A stretch of 64,000 nucleotides of DNA, taken from the NCBI RefSeq assembly GCF_022965805.1, contig NC_133104.1, forward strand, positions 43,072,682 to 43,136,681, in the 5' to 3' direction. Origin of the DNA: Primulina eburnea (taxonomy: Eukaryota > Streptophyta > Magnoliopsida > Lamiales > Gesneriaceae). The position numbers were made by a program, and so were the translations under genes. Shown in pieces: positions 61,480 through 64,000 of this stretch; position 1 is the first letter of the stretch; each line of letters starts with the position of its first letter. Under the pieces are notes generated by a model. It worked only from the letters and a program-made list of their open reading frames with translations. It was not told the origin of the DNA and searched no databases.

Positions 61480-61644
61480 TTGTGAGACGGTCTAACGAAT
61501 TTTTATCTGTGAGACGGGTCAACTCTACCGATATTTATTTACAATAAAAAGTAATATTTTAAGCATAAAAAATAATAACTTTCATAGATGACCCAAATAA
61601 AAGATTCGTCTCACAAAATACGACCCATGAGACCGTCTCACATA
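61480..61644. mobile_element. GTGAGAC-palindrome MITE, copy 9
   Basis: TTGTGAGACGGTCTAACGAA at the left, GATGACCCAAATAAAAGATT inside, and ATGAGACCGTCTCACAT at the right. Confidence 0.85.
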
Positions 61645-63040
61645 AATTTTTATCTGAAAAAAATATATTGTATGCCATATATAAACAAACATTTCTAGAT
61701 CATTCTTGTGAAACCTATATCATCTCCGAAAATAAAGGAGAGGTAAAAAAGATGTGCCAAAACTTAAATATCTGTGCACATCATATTCTATAAATGAGCA
61801 AACGAAAACTAACCGAGTGCCCAAAATTTATGAAGTGTTAGGTAGCAAATTAGTTCAAAAGATGATATAAATCCGCACTGCCGACCCATAAATTTTTCAC
61901 CACACGAAATCAATGAAATCTTTTGTGAACACGATGAAAAATAGAATACCCTTCAAATTATTAAAAAAAAAAAAGAAAAGAAAACTTCTTCATTTTCTTC
62001 AAGATAACCTTAAATTATTTGTATTAATTCAACACAAGATTATATAAATTCATGGGAGGAATGTCTTATATTTTTTGAAAGTGTAGCAATAGACATATAA
62101 TATTTAATGTTTCTAAAAGTGTATTACAAGAAATACTCTTGGTTGGAAAACATCACGTTTTTCATCAAACTTTTATAAGAAAGCGAGTTTTGGGTCTATC
62201 CAAACTGTATATAAAGAAGTGTGAGACTTATGGACACAAATTGAATTTTATAAAAATAGATCAATTGTATCAACAAAATTCATTTGCTAAAAAGCTATTT
62301 TAGTGAAACCATCATATTTCAATATCAAAAAAAAAAAAAAAACATCTATGAGTTACAAATATATTTAACGATATACATGCACACAACGCGTAAACGTCGA
62401 AACTAATAAAAAAAATGGAGTTTCTTAAACATGTGAAGAGGAATTGTTCTATAAACTAGACTCGCTGTTAATGGTTCTACTATTCAACAAGAAAAACTCC
62501 ATGGAATAGGTAGCTAGCTAGCAAGGTACCCCTCCATGCATAATAATTCGTGGGCCTTGCTGTCTAAACGGAGACTGAATATTAGCCAAACTTTAGGGAG
62601 CCGATAATTGAGTTCATTGTCAACATCTCAACCGTAAACTACAATCTGCGATCCACCATGAAAACACCATAAAAATTGTCTCTCCAAGTATCCATCCATC
62701 TCTGTCATGTACATCCTGCCCATATTCAATTCCTTTATTGTGTGATGTTACACAGTCGGGTCGACTCATATTCGACGTCATTGTTTTTTTCCCCCTTTTA
62801 CAGCGAGTTTCGGACTAGTTAGAGACTTAGAGCTAGACTTCACGCATGCATAAACTCTTTTTTAGAAAGTGTGAATGCGAACTAAAATTTCATCTAAGCA
62901 GCCCCCTCTCTAGATGACACCTATGTACCCGAAACATGATGGCTAGCTTTTGCCCATCACATTCAAGCATTTGAATGTGGTTGTTGGATCCAGTAAACTT
63001 GGGAAAATATTAACAGTGTATTTTTTGGTTCCTCTCTCTC
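61645..63040. other. Intergenic upstream of the CER3-like gene
   Basis: No supported gene. The last part should hold the CER3-like promoter. Confidence 0.5.
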
Positions 63041-63056
63041 TATATCTATATATAGC
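63041..63056 (+). promoter_or_regulatory. Putative TATA box and CT-rich initiator of the CER3-like gene
   Basis: CTCTCTCTCTATATCTATAT then ATAGC, about 95-105 bp before the proposed start codon at 63148. Confidence 0.4.
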
Positions 63057-63147
63057 TTGGTATATTTCTTCTTTCTGACAGTTGAAGGGTCACTCAGAGG
63101 TCATAAACAGTTTTTTTATATATATATGTATATGTAGAAAACAAGAA

Positions 63148-64000
63148 ATGGTTGAGAAAGAAAAAGAGGGAAAGATGTCATCAGAAAACGAAAGAGTTTG
63201 CAGTCCAAGTAAAAGGGATGCTCCATTTTTTTCTTGGCCATGGGAGAATTTGAATAATTTCAAGGCAAGTACTTCAGAGCCCAATTTTTTGTTGACTGAA
63301 AAAATGTTAAATTTGGTGTGTCATATTTCCAAAAGTATAAAGTCTGATTGTTTGTCAATTTTGTTCTCGGAACAGTATTTGTTGTATGGACCTTTAATAG
63401 CAAAAGTCCTGTATTCTATCTACAAAGATGAAATCAAGAAAGGTGCTTGGTGCTTGCATATTCTTATCTTGTTTGAACACAGAGCACTTGTTCATCAGCT
63501 ATGGAGCACTTATAGTAGCATGCTTTTCCTTAATCGGACGCGGCAAATCGACCAACGAGGCGTGGATTTTAAACAAATCGATGCGGAGTGGCATTGGTTC
63601 GACTTCGTTTTCTTTAAGATTTCTATTTTCGGGGGGGCTTTTTTAATACAATTTTTGTGCTTGTTGAAGATTTCAAGTTTATTGATAATTTGTGTGTGAC
63701 AGGGATAATTTTCTGATTCTTCAAGCTATTCTGGCTTCATTGGTGTACTTGAGTTTCCCTTCCTTGGCCAGTCTTCCCGTTTGGAACACAAAGGGCGTAC
63801 TATGTTGCCTGATTCTCCACATTGGAATATCGGAGCCATTGTTTTATTGGATGCACAGATTACTACATTCCCCCACTTTGTTTCAACGGTACCATTGGCT
63901 GCATCATAGCTCTAAAATTAATCATCCTTTCACAGGTACAAAGTAACAACAGCCCTCTTCACTAATACTAAGATCCGACCACATAGGATTATCAGTGTTA
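63148..64000 (+). CDS. CER3: CER3/WAX2-type wax alkane-forming protein (5' part; runs off the window)
   Basis: Partner of CER1 in the ER enzyme complex that turns very-long-chain acyl-CoA into alkanes for cuticular wax. Exons: 63148-63264, 63376-63596, 63703-63935, then beyond the window. The protein reads FFSWPWENLNNFK, YLLYGPLIAKVLYSIYKDEI, RALVHQLWSTYSSMLFLNRT, GVDFKQIDAEWHW, DNFLILQAILASLVYLSFPS and the first histidine boxes HRLLHS ... YHWLHHSS. WPWEN and EWHWDN place it nearer CER3 than CER1. The N-terminus has about 27 charged residues more than the Arabidopsis protein. Intron 1 has a GC donor (CAAG|GCAAGT), is 111 nt and stays open, so retention would add 37 residues. Two ATGs (63148, 63175) are possible starts. 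Confidence 0.87.

Noticed and set aside
1..64000. CRISPR arrays, operons, organellar or bacterial segments
   Set aside because: No spaced direct repeats of that kind and no bacterial-type coding density; all genes are intron-bearing or typical intronless plant nuclear genes.

Overview
This is nuclear DNA from a flowering plant, very probably a dicot. The evidence is multi-exon genes with GT-AG introns, AT-rich intergenic DNA and plant-only families: WRKY, AP2/WRI, PPR, phytocyanin, CER3, plant Tubby-like, and CACTA, PIF/Harbinger and hAT transposons. The genus cannot be fixed from sequence alone.

Layout, left to right. (1) 3-7173 (+): the 3' part of a PDS5-type cohesin cofactor with a Tudor domain; a 4-kb intron holds a dead LINE. 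(2) 7678-9588: a PIF/Harbinger element with a TTA target duplication that carries only the Myb/SANT-like ORF1. (3) 15123-17091 (+): a group IIa WRKY factor of the WRKY40/18/60 type, intact. (4) 19736-26285 (+): a receptor-like cytoplasmic kinase cut in two by a 4363-bp CACTA transposon (20910-25272, AGG duplication); the kinase frame is otherwise complete. (5) 26774-27396 (-): an early-nodulin-like phytocyanin without copper ligands. (6) 28479-30605 (-): an intronless PPR protein with an E-type end. (7) 31869-32968 (-): a small plastid J-protein like AtJ8. (8) 33644-38207: a cluster of hAT-type elements, one made of CGGTATACCG-like palindromes and two members of a second family. (9) 39170-41762 (+): the 20S proteasome subunit beta-7 (PBG1), with a one-base insertion that an in-frame alternative acceptor could bypass. 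(10) 43754-47134 (+): a WRI-type double-AP2 factor with the 9-nt micro-exon. (11) 48266-50900 (-): Tubby-like protein 8. (12) 52763-54978 (+): a plastid Rossmann-type protein like At1g16080. (13) 56921-58566 (+): the C-terminal part only of a plant STE20/GCK kinase. (14) 63148-right edge (+): the 5' end of a CER3-type wax biosynthesis gene, whose first intron is GC-AG and in frame.

The genes do not form a pathway. The block AP2 - TLP8 - At1g16080-like resembles the Arabidopsis order At1g16060-16070-16080, and PDS5 - WRKY40 - RLK - J8 resembles the At1g80810-80920 interval (from memory). The intergenic space holds at least nine copies of one ~165-bp MITE with GTGAGAC.GTCTCAC palindromes at its ends. 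The most notable observations are the exact CACTA disruption of the kinase gene, the ORF1-only Harbinger element, the palindromic hAT element, the PBG1 indel and the truncated STE20-like kinase.
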